A stretch of DNA of 64,000 nucleotides. It comes from [Mycobacterium] stephanolepidis. GTDB lineage: Bacteria; Actinomycetota; Actinomycetes; Mycobacteriales; Mycobacteriaceae. Of the stretch, positions 1 to 7,614 are shown piece after piece. The notes under the pieces are model-generated. The model was not told the origin of the DNA. It saw nothing but the letters and a program-made list of their open reading frames with translations, and searched no databases. The stretch's first letter is position 1. Each line of letters begins with the position of its first letter. The stretch is taken from the NCBI RefSeq assembly GCF_002356335.1, contig NZ_AP018165.1, positions 4,836,001-4,900,000 on the forward strand, read 5' to 3'. The position numbers and the translations under genes are program-made.

Positions 1-107
1 GTCCGGTGTTCCTGGAACGAGAGTTCCGGATGCTGATGCAGGTCGCGGTAGAAGTCGGCCAAATCCCCCAAAGTGTCCGCCCAGTTGTCGGGCAGCGTGA
101 TCGTCAT
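1..107 (-). CDS. M20-family amidohydrolase, N-terminal fragment
   Basis: The reverse strand starts with ATG at 107 and stays open for 35 codons to the window edge, so only the N terminus is visible. The segment around residues 17-35 reads DFYRDLHQHPELSFQEHR, which matches the opening helix of M20 peptidases/amidohydrolases (hippurate hydrolase, indole-acetyl-amino acid hydrolase type). The zinc ligands lie outside the window, so substrate cannot be inferred. It is divergent from the FAD oxidoreductase that starts at 184, with a 76-bp intergenic region. Confidence 0.75.
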   Translation of the reverse strand, partial: MTITLPDNWADTLGDLADFYRDLHQHPELSFQEHR

Positions 108-183
108 CCGGCCTCTCCCACTCTGTGTGTTGCTGCGTCTTAGACCGACCATACGGCGGTCGTTACGACCTACCCTCGGATAC

Positions 184-1344
184 GTGAGCCAGTCCATCGA
201 TACCGAACTCTCCGTCGACACCATTGTCGTGGGAGGCGGGATGTCAGGTGCGTCGATTGCCTACGAGTTGGCCGAATATCAAACCGTCGCACTGCTGGAA
301 CGCGAATCGACCCTGGCGTTTCACACCACCGGAAGGTCTGCGGCCACCTTCATCGAGAACTACGGAAATCCCGTCATCCGTATGTTGACGGCGGCGAGCC
401 GCGACTTCTTCACCGAACCCCGCGAGGGCTTCGATGCTCAGCTCGCCACACCCTTGCCGCTGCTGATCATCGCCGATGACACGCATGCGGAGACGCTGCG
501 CCAACTACATGATCAGGCCCTGCTCCAGGGGTGTCACACGGAATTGGTCGACGGTGCGGTCGCCGAGGAGATCAACCCGTACCTACGTCCCGGGCACACC
601 CGATTGGCGACGATCGATCCGACTCCGATGGAGCTGGACGTGCACGGGCTGCACCAGGGCTACGTGCGCGGGCTGCGCCGCCGTGGCGGAAGCATCGTCA
701 AGTCGGCGCCCATCGTGAGTAGCACCCGCCGTCAGGGCAGGTGGATCCTGCGGGACTCGTCCGGACGACAATTTGAAGCGGCCACCGTCGTGAACGCCGC
801 CGGTGCCTGGTGCGATGAAGTCGCGCAGGCCATGGGCGCGCACCCGGTGGGGATCATGCCGCTTCGACGTACCGCCTTCATGGTGTCCGCGCCGCAGGAG
901 AGGTCTGCCGGCTCGATTCCTATGACACTGGACACCTCAGACACCTTCTATTTCAAACCCGACGGCGCCCAGTTCCTGTGCTCGCCCGCCGACGAGACGC
1001 TTCAGGCACCCGGAGACCCCCGACCCGACGAGCTGGAGATGGCGCGGGCGATCGGGATGATCAACGAGGCCACCACCCTCGGTATCCGGACGGTGAACTC
1101 CGCATGGGCGGGGTTGCGGTCCTTCACCCCCGATCGCACGCCGGTTGTCGGGGAAGACCCGGATATCGAGGGCTTTTTCTGGTACGCCGCCCAAGGTGGT
1201 TATGGCATCCAGATGGCCCCGGCGCTCGCGCGAGTTGGTGCCGCACTGGCCGCGCGCAGCCCGGTTCCGGAGGATCTGGCCGCCCGCGGACTGGACGTCG
1301 CAATGCTGTCGCCCGGTCGCGAGTCGCTGCGCGCCCGCCACTAG
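184..1344 (+). CDS. FAD-dependent oxidoreductase, DAO family
   Basis: A 386-residue flavoprotein of the D-amino-acid oxidase/glycine oxidase/sarcosine oxidase family, expected to oxidise an amino acid or amine in the cytosol or at the membrane face. The dinucleotide-binding motif VVGGGMSGASIAYELA lies near residues 16-31, and a second FAD segment (FFWYAAQGGYGIQMAP) lies near the C terminus. The open frame extends upstream to 73, but that part overlaps the divergent amidohydrolase start. GTG at 184 places the Rossmann motif at the usual distance from the N terminus and is preferred. Substrate is not predictable from sequence alone. Confidence 0.8.
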   Translation: MSQSIDTELSVDTIVVGGGMSGASIAYELAEYQTVALLERESTLAFHTTGRSAATFIENYGNPVIRMLTAASRDFFTEPREGFDAQLATPLPLLIIADDTHAETLRQLHDQALLQGCHTELVDGAVAEEINPYLRPGHTRLATIDPTPMELDVHGLHQGYVRGLRRRGGSIVKSAPIVSSTRRQGRWILRDSSGRQFEAATVVNAAGAWCDEVAQAMGAHPVGIMPLRRTAFMVSAPQERSAGSIPMTLDTSDTFYFKPDGAQFLCSPADETLQAPGDPRPDELEMARAIGMINEATTLGIRTVNSAWAGLRSFTPDRTPVVGEDPDIEGFFWYAAQGGYGIQMAPALARVGAALAARSPVPEDLAARGLDVAMLSPGRESLRARH

Positions 1345-1399
1345 CAGCCGTACCGCAGACCCGGACCGCGCCGAGCGAATCCTGTTATCGTCGGCGTCG

Positions 1400-2233
1400 A
1401 TGGTGAACATGGATCGGCGCCGGATGATGGCGTTCTCAGGGCTTGGCATGTTGGCAGCAGCGGCTTCTATGCCGCAGGCGTGGGCGCAACCGGCACCACA
1501 GAACCCACCCAACCGGCCGCCAGCGGCACCCCCCACCGGCAAGTACGTCTTCGTCGATGAGTTCGACGGCCCAGCCGGGTCGGCGCCCGACGGGTCCAAA
1601 TGGGCTGTGTCGAAGGCTCGCGAGTCCATGAAGGACCCGACCTTTTGGGAGCTCCCCGAGAACGTCGGCCAGTACCGTGACGACCGCAAGAACGTCTACA
1701 TCGACGGCAACTCGAATCTGGTCATCAAGGCCGCCAAGGAAGGCAATACCTACTACGGCGGCAAGATCTACAGCACCACCGAACTTGGCATCGGCTACAC
1801 CTGGGAAGCGCGCATCAAGTTCAACTGCCTGACCCCGGGCGCGTGGCCCGCGTTCTGGCTCGGCAGCGACCAGGACGGTGAGATCGACATCGTCGAGTGG
1901 TACGGCAACGGCAGTTGGCCGGCCGCAACTACGGTGCACGCCAAGGCAAACGGCTCGGAATGGAAGACCCACAACCTGACCCTGGACAGCGGCTGGCACA
2001 CCTGGCGCACCCAGTGGGACGACAAGGGGATTCGCTTCTGGCGGGACTACACCGACGGGGCGGCGCCGTACTTCGATGTCCCGGCCAACTCCCTGGCGGA
2101 CTGGCCGTTCAACAATCCCGGGCACAAGGCTTTCGCGGTGCTGAACCTGGCCGTGGCCGGATCCGGCGGTGGTGATCCGCGCGGCGGCACCTACCCCGCG
2201 GAGATGCTCGTCGACTGGATCAGGGTCTGGTAG
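1400..2233 (+). CDS. Secreted glycoside hydrolase family 16 (beta-glucanase-like)
   Basis: A 277-residue exported GH16 protein, a family that cleaves beta-1,3/1,4-glucans or galactans. The N terminus has a Tat-like twin/triple arginine (RRRMM), a hydrophobic stretch and an AxA cleavage region before residue 30, followed by a Pro-rich linker. The catalytic signature EIDIVE is at residues 161-166, with the nucleophile and acid/base Glu both present. WPAFWLGS just before it and the terminal VDWIRVW strand are family features. ATG at 1400 gives the complete signal peptide; ATG at 1409 is an alternative. The longer frame from 1145 overlaps the preceding gene and is not believed. Confidence 0.88.
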   Translation: MVNMDRRRMMAFSGLGMLAAAASMPQAWAQPAPQNPPNRPPAAPPTGKYVFVDEFDGPAGSAPDGSKWAVSKARESMKDPTFWELPENVGQYRDDRKNVYIDGNSNLVIKAAKEGNTYYGGKIYSTTELGIGYTWEARIKFNCLTPGAWPAFWLGSDQDGEIDIVEWYGNGSWPAATTVHAKANGSEWKTHNLTLDSGWHTWRTQWDDKGIRFWRDYTDGAAPYFDVPANSLADWPFNNPGHKAFAVLNLAVAGSGGGDPRGGTYPAEMLVDWIRVW

Positions 2234-2305
2234 CTCAGCTGCCGATCTGGTCTCATCATCGGCGCTCATCGTGCGAGCGGCGGCGTTGCCACGGATACTC
2301 GATCC

Positions 2306-5095
2306 ATGGCTGAGGTTACGGATCTTGCACCGATAGGCGCCGTCACCCGGACACAGGTGGGCCGGGAGGCCACCGAGCCGATGCGTGAAGACATCCGGCT
2401 GCTGGGCACCATCTTGGGTCTTACGGTGCGTGAGCAGTGCGGCGACGAAGTCTTCGAGCTCGTGGAGCGGGCGCGAGTGGAGTCGTTCCGGGTGCGCCGA
2501 TCAGAGATCGATCGCGCCGAACTGGCGCAGCTGTTCGACGGCGTCGACATCCACCGAGCCATCCCCGTCATTCGGGCATTCACCCATTTCGCGCTGCTGG
2601 CCAATGTGGCCGAGGACATCCATCGAGAGCGCCGGCGGGCCGTGCACGTCGCTGCGGGCGCACCACCGCAGGACAGTAGCTTAGCCGCCACGTACCTCAA
2701 ACTCGATGCCGCACAACTTGCTTCGGATCGCGTTGCGCACGCTCTCACCGGCGCGCTGGTGTCGCCGGTTATTACCGCTCACCCGACGGAGACCCGCCGT
2801 CGTACCGTGTTCGACACCCAACATCGCATCACCGAGCTCATGCGGCTGCGTATGCAGGGACTGACGCAGACCGAAACCGGCCGGGATATCGAGCGCGAAC
2901 TTCAGCGGCACATTCTCACGCTGTGGCAGACGGCATTGATCCGGTTGTCCCGGTTGAAGATTCAAGACGAAATCGCCGTGGGGCTGCGTTACTACCCGGC
3001 CTCGTTCTTCGAGGTGATACCTGAGATCAACGCCGAGATCCGCACGGCGCTACGCCGCCGGTGGCCGGATGCCGAGTTACTCAGCGAGCCGATTCTGCGA
3101 CCCGGATCGTGGATCGGTGGTGACCGGGACGGAAATCCGAACGTCACCGCCGAGGTAGTGCATCTTGCGACAAGCAGTGCCGCACAGACGGCGATCGCCT
3201 ACTACTTCGAACAATTGGTGGCACTGGAGCAGGAGCTCTCGTTATCGGTCCGCCTGGTCACGGTTTCTGCCGATCTGATCGCATTGGCCGAGCAGGGCGG
3301 CGAAACCGACCGGGCAGACGAGCCCTACCGCCGCGCACTACGCGTCATCCATGCGCGCCTTACCGCGACGGCCGCGACCATCTTTGACCAACTGCCGGAG
3401 CACGGCCTGGATCTAGGCCTGATTCCGTACCGCGCACCGGACGAACTACTACGAGACCTCGATATCGTGGATGCGTCGTTGCGTGCGCACGGCAGCGTAG
3501 TGCTGGCGGACGATCGACTACGTGCGTTGCGAGAATCCGTTCATGTCTTCGGTTTTCATCTCAGTGGGCTGGACATGCGGCAGAACTCGGATATCCACGA
3601 AGAGGTGATCTCCGAGTTACTTGCCTGGGCCGGTGTGCATTCCGACTACCGATCGCTCTCGGAGCCTCGGCGCATCGAGGTACTTGTCGCCGAGCTACGC
3701 ACCCGGCGGCCCCTGATCGGCGAGGGCGCCGAGCTCTCCGAGCTTGCCCGCAAGGAACTCGATATCGTCGCCGCTGCCGCGCGGGCGGTTCAGACCTACG
3801 GGCCCCGGGCGGTTCCCAACTACATCATCTCGATGTGCCAATCGGTTTCGGACATGCTGGAAGCGGCAATTCTCTTGAAGGAAGCGGGATTGCTGGACGC
3901 TTCACGACCACGACCATTCTGTCCGGTGGGCATCGTGCCGCTGTTCGAGACCATTGACGACCTGCAACGTGGTTCCGCCATTCTTGAAGCAGCCCTGGAA
4001 CTTCCGCTTTACCGGGCCCTGGTGGCTGCTCGAGGCGAGAGCCAGGAGGTTATGCTCGGGTACTCGGACTCCAACAAGGACGGCGGCTATCTGGCCGCCA
4101 ACTGGGCTCTGTACCGCGCCGAACTAGACCTGGTGGAATCTGCCCGCAGGAACGGAATTCGGCTGCGGCTCTTCCACGGTCGTGGCGGTACCGTGGGACG
4201 GGGCGGTGGTCCGAGTTACGACGCCATCTTGGCCCAACCGCCTGGGGCGGTATCCGGATCGCTTCGTATCACCGAGCAGGGTGAGGTGATCGCCGCCAAG
4301 TACGCCGAACCACGTGCGGCCCACCGCAACCTCGAGACGCTGCTGGCCGCAACGCTGGAGTCGACACTGCTCGACGTCGAAGGACTAGGAGAGGCGGCCG
4401 GCGCGGCCTACGAAATACTCGATGACCTTGCCGCGCGCGCCCAACGTACCTACCGCGAACTGGTGCACGAGACACCAGGTTTTGTCGAGTATTTCAAGGC
4501 ATCGACACCGGTCAACGAGATCGGTGCACTCAATATCGGCAGTCGGCCAACCTCCCGTAAGCCCACCACATCGATCGCCGACCTGCGCGCCATCCCATGG
4601 GTTTTGGCCTGGAGCCAGTCGCGGGTGATGCTGCCCGGCTGGTACGGGACGGGAGCCGCGATCGAACAGTGGATCGCCGAAGGCGACGGACGACTTGAGG
4701 TGCTGCAACAGCTCTACCGCCGATGGCCGTTCTTTCAGACGGTCCTGTCCAACATGGCCCAGGTGCTGGCCAAGTCAGACATGGGGTTAGCAGCCCGCTA
4801 CGCCGAACTCGTCGACGACGAAGCGTTGCGGCACCGGGTTTTCGACAAGATCGTGGCCGAGCACGACAGAACCATTGCCATGCATCAATTGATCACCGGG
4901 CATGAGGATCTGCTTGCAGACAACCCGGCGCTGGCACGTTCGGTGTTCAACCGCTTTCCGTACCTGGAGCCCCTCAACCACCTACAGGTGGAACTGCTGC
5001 GCCGGTACCGGTCCGGCGATCAGGACGAGTTGGTGCAGCGCGGCATACTGCTCACGATGAGCGGTCTGGCCACCGCGCTGCGCAACAGCGGCTGA
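2306..5095 (+). CDS. ppc: Phosphoenolpyruvate carboxylase
   Basis: A 929-residue PEP carboxylase, which adds bicarbonate to PEP to give oxaloacetate, an anaplerotic cytosolic reaction. Key signatures are in order: [12 protein letters not shown] at residues 155-166 with catalytic His159; GGDRDGNP at 271-278; SDSNKDGG near 586; and the [15 protein letters not shown] loop near 621-635, which carries the catalytic arginine and glycine-rich lid. [12 protein letters not shown] follows. Length and motif order are normal for bacterial enzymes. It is convergent with the SQR-like gene and only 4 bp separate the stops, leaving no room for a separate terminator. Confidence 0.97.
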   Translation: MAEVTDLAPIGAVTRTQVGREATEPMREDIRLLGTILGLTVREQCGDEVFELVERARVESFRVRRSEIDRAELAQLFDGVDIHRAIPVIRAFTHFALLANVAEDIHRERRRAVHVAAGAPPQDSSLAATYLKLDAAQLASDRVAHALTGALVSPVITAHPTETRRRTVFDTQHRITELMRLRMQGLTQTETGRDIERELQRHILTLWQTALIRLSRLKIQDEIAVGLRYYPASFFEVIPEINAEIRTALRRRWPDAELLSEPILRPGSWIGGDRDGNPNVTAEVVHLATSSAAQTAIAYYFEQLVALEQELSLSVRLVTVSADLIALAEQGGETDRADEPYRRALRVIHARLTATAATIFDQLPEHGLDLGLIPYRAPDELLRDLDIVDASLRAHGSVVLADDRLRALRESVHVFGFHLSGLDMRQNSDIHEEVISELLAWAGVHSDYRSLSEPRRIEVLVAELRTRRPLIGEGAELSELARKELDIVAAAARAVQTYGPRAVPNYIISMCQSVSDMLEAAILLKEAGLLDASRPRPFCPVGIVPLFETIDDLQRGSAILEAALELPLYRALVAARGESQEVMLGYSDSNKDGGYLAANWALYRAELDLVESARRNGIRLRLFHGRGGTVGRGGGPSYDAILAQPPGAVSGSLRITEQGEVIAAKYAEPRAAHRNLETLLAATLESTLLDVEGLGEAAGAAYEILDDLAARAQRTYRELVHETPGFVEYFKASTPVNEIGALNIGSRPTSRKPTTSIADLRAIPWVLAWSQSRVMLPGWYGTGAAIEQWIAEGDGRLEVLQQLYRRWPFFQTVLSNMAQVLAKSDMGLAARYAELVDDEALRHRVFDKIVAEHDRTIAMHQLITGHEDLLADNPALARSVFNRFPYLEPLNHLQVELLRRYRSGDQDELVQRGILLTMSGLATALRNSG

Positions 5096-5099
5096 GATA

Positions 5100-6272
5100 T
5101 CAAGCTCCGGAGCGTGACTCCCACATGTCACGCCATTGCGCTTCCTCTTCTTGCTTGTCACGATGCTGGCCGGTGGAAGGTTCGGTGAGTGTGATCTCTG
5201 GATGCGGCAGTGTGAAGAAGTCGCCTTTACCCTGTGCCGCACGATGCTGCCCGGTGTCGAGGTAGCAGTACCCCAGTCCCGAAAGTACCGCGGTCCGGTC
5301 GGACCTCTCAAGGTAGTGAAGTACGTTTTGGGCAGCCGCTTTTGCACCGTTCTTGGCGAAGATGGCGGCCTTCGGTAGTGGCCTGCCGGAGGGTGATGTC
5401 ACCGACACGGTGTCGCCGATAGCCCAGATGCCCTCGTAGGGCGTTTGCATGGTCTGCGCGTCGACGCCGATCCATTCCGGCCCGTCGATAGTGACAGACG
5501 GCTCGTGAGGCGGCACGAACACCAACAGGTCGAAGCTCACTGTGGTGCCGTCGGCGAATACGACGACCTTTCTATCCGGGTCAACACGTTCTGTGGTGTG
5601 TTCACCATGAAAGGTGATGTCGTTGTCCCTGAGTAATTGCACCAGTTGCGGTCCCGCGTAGGGGCCGGCTGAGGGCATCGGGTGCTTCTCCGGCGTGTAC
5701 ACGCTGATATCGACATCCGATCGCATGTTCTTGTCGTTCAAGAAGTCCGAGGCCAGCAGGGCTCCTTCGTAGGGTGCTATCGGACAACGGTAAGGCTGTG
5801 AAGTCACCAGGAAGACGATCTTGCTTCCCGAGAAATGCTCCAGAGCGCGCCTGGCATCGCCGGCCGCATCGACACCGTAGTAGTGCACCGCCTCACCTCG
5901 TGCTACTGCTTCGCTCAGGCCCGGAATCTTGTCGAGGGCATTGTGCGCGCCGGTGGCGACGATGAGCGCGTCAAAGTCCAGAGTCGATGCATCGGAAAGG
6001 GTTACGGTGCGCGCAGTGGGATCGATGCCGATGACGGAGCCGGTGACAGTGGTTATCCCCGACAGCGCCTCAGAGCTGGGCCGTATCGGCACACTAGCCG
6101 CGTCGCGCCAGCCCCTCATGACCCACGGCAAGGTAAATCCCAGAAAGTGCGCGAAGTCTTCGTCAACGATGGTGATGTCGAGGTCGCCCAGTGGCACCTG
6201 CGACTGACGGAATTCGTTGATCGCGCTCAGACCGCCGATTCCGGCACCCAGGATGACAACCTTCTTTTTCAT
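5100..6272 (-). CDS. Sulfide:quinone oxidoreductase-like FAD flavoprotein
   Basis: A 390-residue pyridine nucleotide-disulfide oxidoreductase of the SQR/flavocytochrome c sulfide dehydrogenase group. The N-terminal FAD motif GAGIGG is at 9-14, ATGAH at 106-110 and the second FAD motif with GD at 286-287. Two cysteines sit where SQR redox cysteines are expected: Cys163 in PYRCPIAPYE and Cys336 in GYCYLDTG. SQR enzymes oxidise sulfide at the membrane, pass electrons to quinone and give (poly)sulfide or persulfide. ATG at 6272 follows a GAGGGA ribosome site and is preferred over the longer frame to 6350. It is downstream of the DsbA-like gene by 86 bp on the same strand and probably cotranscribed. 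Confidence 0.8.
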   Translation of the reverse strand: MKKKVVILGAGIGGLSAINEFRQSQVPLGDLDITIVDEDFAHFLGFTLPWVMRGWRDAASVPIRPSSEALSGITTVTGSVIGIDPTARTVTLSDASTLDFDALIVATGAHNALDKIPGLSEAVARGEAVHYYGVDAAGDARRALEHFSGSKIVFLVTSQPYRCPIAPYEGALLASDFLNDKNMRSDVDISVYTPEKHPMPSAGPYAGPQLVQLLRDNDITFHGEHTTERVDPDRKVVVFADGTTVSFDLLVFVPPHEPSVTIDGPEWIGVDAQTMQTPYEGIWAIGDTVSVTSPSGRPLPKAAIFAKNGAKAAAQNVLHYLERSDRTAVLSGLGYCYLDTGQHRAAQGKGDFFTLPHPEITLTEPSTGQHRDKQEEEAQWRDMWESRSGA

Positions 6273-6292
6273 GTTCTGTGATCCCTCTTCCT

Positions 6293-6308
6293 GAACAGGC
6301 CCCTGTTC
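6293..6308. promoter_or_regulatory. 16-bp inverted repeat upstream of SQR-like gene
   Basis: Perfect arms GAACAGG (6293-6299) and CCTGTTC (6302-6308) are separated by 2 bp in the gap between the DsbA-like and SQR-like genes, 20 bp upstream of the SQR-like ATG. It may be an operator, or a small RNA hairpin that affects translation of the second cistron. No known regulator box is recognised. Confidence 0.4.
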
Positions 6309-6358
6309 GGGCACTTTGTTTTTCACGGACGTAGAGCGTGGCGACCACATGCCCGGAT

Positions 6359-6979
6359 CTAATGCGCCGGGCGCGGACGCTGCAACTGGGTGAACTCCGG
6401 CACACCCGCCAGCACGATGACCGCGTCAAAAAGCGCGCGCGCGTTGCCGTGCTCCGGTAACGCCGTCAACACAGGGCCGAAGAACGTGCGGCCGTTGATC
6501 TGCAACAACGGGCTGCCGCCGACGTCTCCCAACGCCTGCTGCCCGGACTCATGAGAGGAACGGACCAGTGCATCGAGGGAACCGTCCGATAGCGATTCAC
6601 GTGACACCCCGTGGGGTGTGACCGCTGCCAGTACCCGGTCCACCAGATGTGCGCCGACGGGCATCGACTCATCGAAATACAGTTCACCGAAGCTGAAGTA
6701 CGCGGTGCGCAGGCCCTGCTGACCCAACTCACGATGGACGGCGGCCATCAGTCGACCCACCTGTCGCGAGTCATCCATGCGTGCTTGTTGTGCGGGCGGG
6801 AGCGCCCTACCCTCATTCAAGACGGCGAGGTTCATCAGCTGCCAATCGATCGACAGGCCCGACCGGTCCGCGACTGTGTCCAGCCATCGCGCGGTATTCC
6901 AGGAGAACGGGCATACCGGGTCGAGCCACACCCTCACATCGAACGTGTCGGCTTGTGCAGAACCACTGTCTGTGGACAT
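6359..6979 (-). CDS. DsbA-family thioredoxin-fold protein (Rv2466c-like)
   Basis: A 206-residue DsbA-fold protein with no signal peptide, so it is likely cytosolic. DPVCPFSW at 20-27 holds the active-site motif at the end of the first beta strand, and WQLMNLAVLNE and GGSPLLQINGRTFFGPVL match the mycothiol-dependent nitroreductase/oxidoreductase Rv2466c type. The usual CPWC is here C23-P-F-S26, so the resolving cysteine is Ser. A monothiol mechanism using mycothiol would fit. It is the first gene of the minus-strand unit, directly across the paired operator from mmpS. Confidence 0.78.
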   Translation of the reverse strand: MSTDSGSAQADTFDVRVWLDPVCPFSWNTARWLDTVADRSGLSIDWQLMNLAVLNEGRALPPAQQARMDDSRQVGRLMAAVHRELGQQGLRTAYFSFGELYFDESMPVGAHLVDRVLAAVTPHGVSRESLSDGSLDALVRSSHESGQQALGDVGGSPLLQINGRTFFGPVLTALPEHGNARALFDAVIVLAGVPEFTQLQRPRPAH

Positions 6980-7024
6980 TCGGCGTCTCCCATCACTGCT
7001 CGCAAGCTCGTTCTCACTCCGTTT

Positions 7025-7092
7025 ATACCATACCCCCTACGGTATATAAGGCGGGATGAGATTCCGTCCATATACCGTAGGGGGTATGGTAT
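7025..7092. promoter_or_regulatory. Paired CsoR/CstR-type operators in divergent promoter
   Basis: Two oppositely oriented, perfectly matching 23-bp copies occur at 7025-7047 and 7070-7092, 22 bp apart, between the divergent DsbA-like and mmpS genes. Each copy contains its own dyad ATACC-N6-GGTAT (7030-7045 and 7072-7087) with G/C tracts in the centre, as is typical for CsoR-family sites. A third ATACC-N6-GGTAT lies at 10410-10425 before the CstR-like gene. The symmetric arrangement suggests that one repressor controls both directions. Confidence 0.72.
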
Positions 7093-7170
7093 TTGTAGAG
7101 TCGATGCGAGTGGAGAGGGCGCACGTCGGCGCCGAAAATATTTGATCTACAACAGAAAGGTGGCCGGAAG

Positions 7171-7614
7171 GTGCGCACAGCGATATTTGCCGTTATGCGG
7201 CGCGCGTGGGTTGCGTTGGTTGTCGCATGTGCAGTGGGTGTCGGCGCAATCGCCGTGAATCACCTGCGCGGAGCGTTCGGCTCCGAACCCATATTCTCCG
7301 CCACCGGCAGCAGTGCACAGCCACTCGCGCCGTCCACGATCAAGCACGTGCGATACGAGATCTACGGCCCCACCGGCACCAGGGGTGCGGTGAGCTACCT
7401 GGACAAGGACGCTCAACCACGGTCCGCTGATTTCGCCAGTTTGCCCTGGACCTACACAATCGAAACTACCGTACCGGCGGTGATTGCCAGCGTTGTGGCG
7501 CAAGGCAATAGCGCCGCGATTGGGTGCCGGATCACCGTGAACGGCCGAATCGAAGATGATCGGTCTGCCGACGGGCACCGCGCCCAGATCTCCTGCCTGG
7601 TGAAAGCCGCATGA
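7171..7614 (+). CDS. MmpS-family membrane accessory protein
   Basis: A 147-residue MmpS protein, the small partner of MmpL transporters. One N-terminal membrane helix (residues about 10-28) anchors an extracytoplasmic beta domain with the family features HVRYEIYG, the repeated W-Y/T strands and the conserved Cys pair (IGCRI and ISCLVKAA). The start is GTG at 7171, preceded by AGAAAGG. The stop overlaps the mmpL start by 4 bp (ATGA), so the two are translationally coupled. The promoter holds the paired ATACC-N6-GGTAT operators. Confidence 0.9.
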   Translation: MRTAIFAVMRRAWVALVVACAVGVGAIAVNHLRGAFGSEPIFSATGSSAQPLAPSTIKHVRYEIYGPTGTRGAVSYLDKDAQPRSADFASLPWTYTIETTVPAVIASVVAQGNSAAIGCRITVNGRIEDDRSADGHRAQISCLVKAA

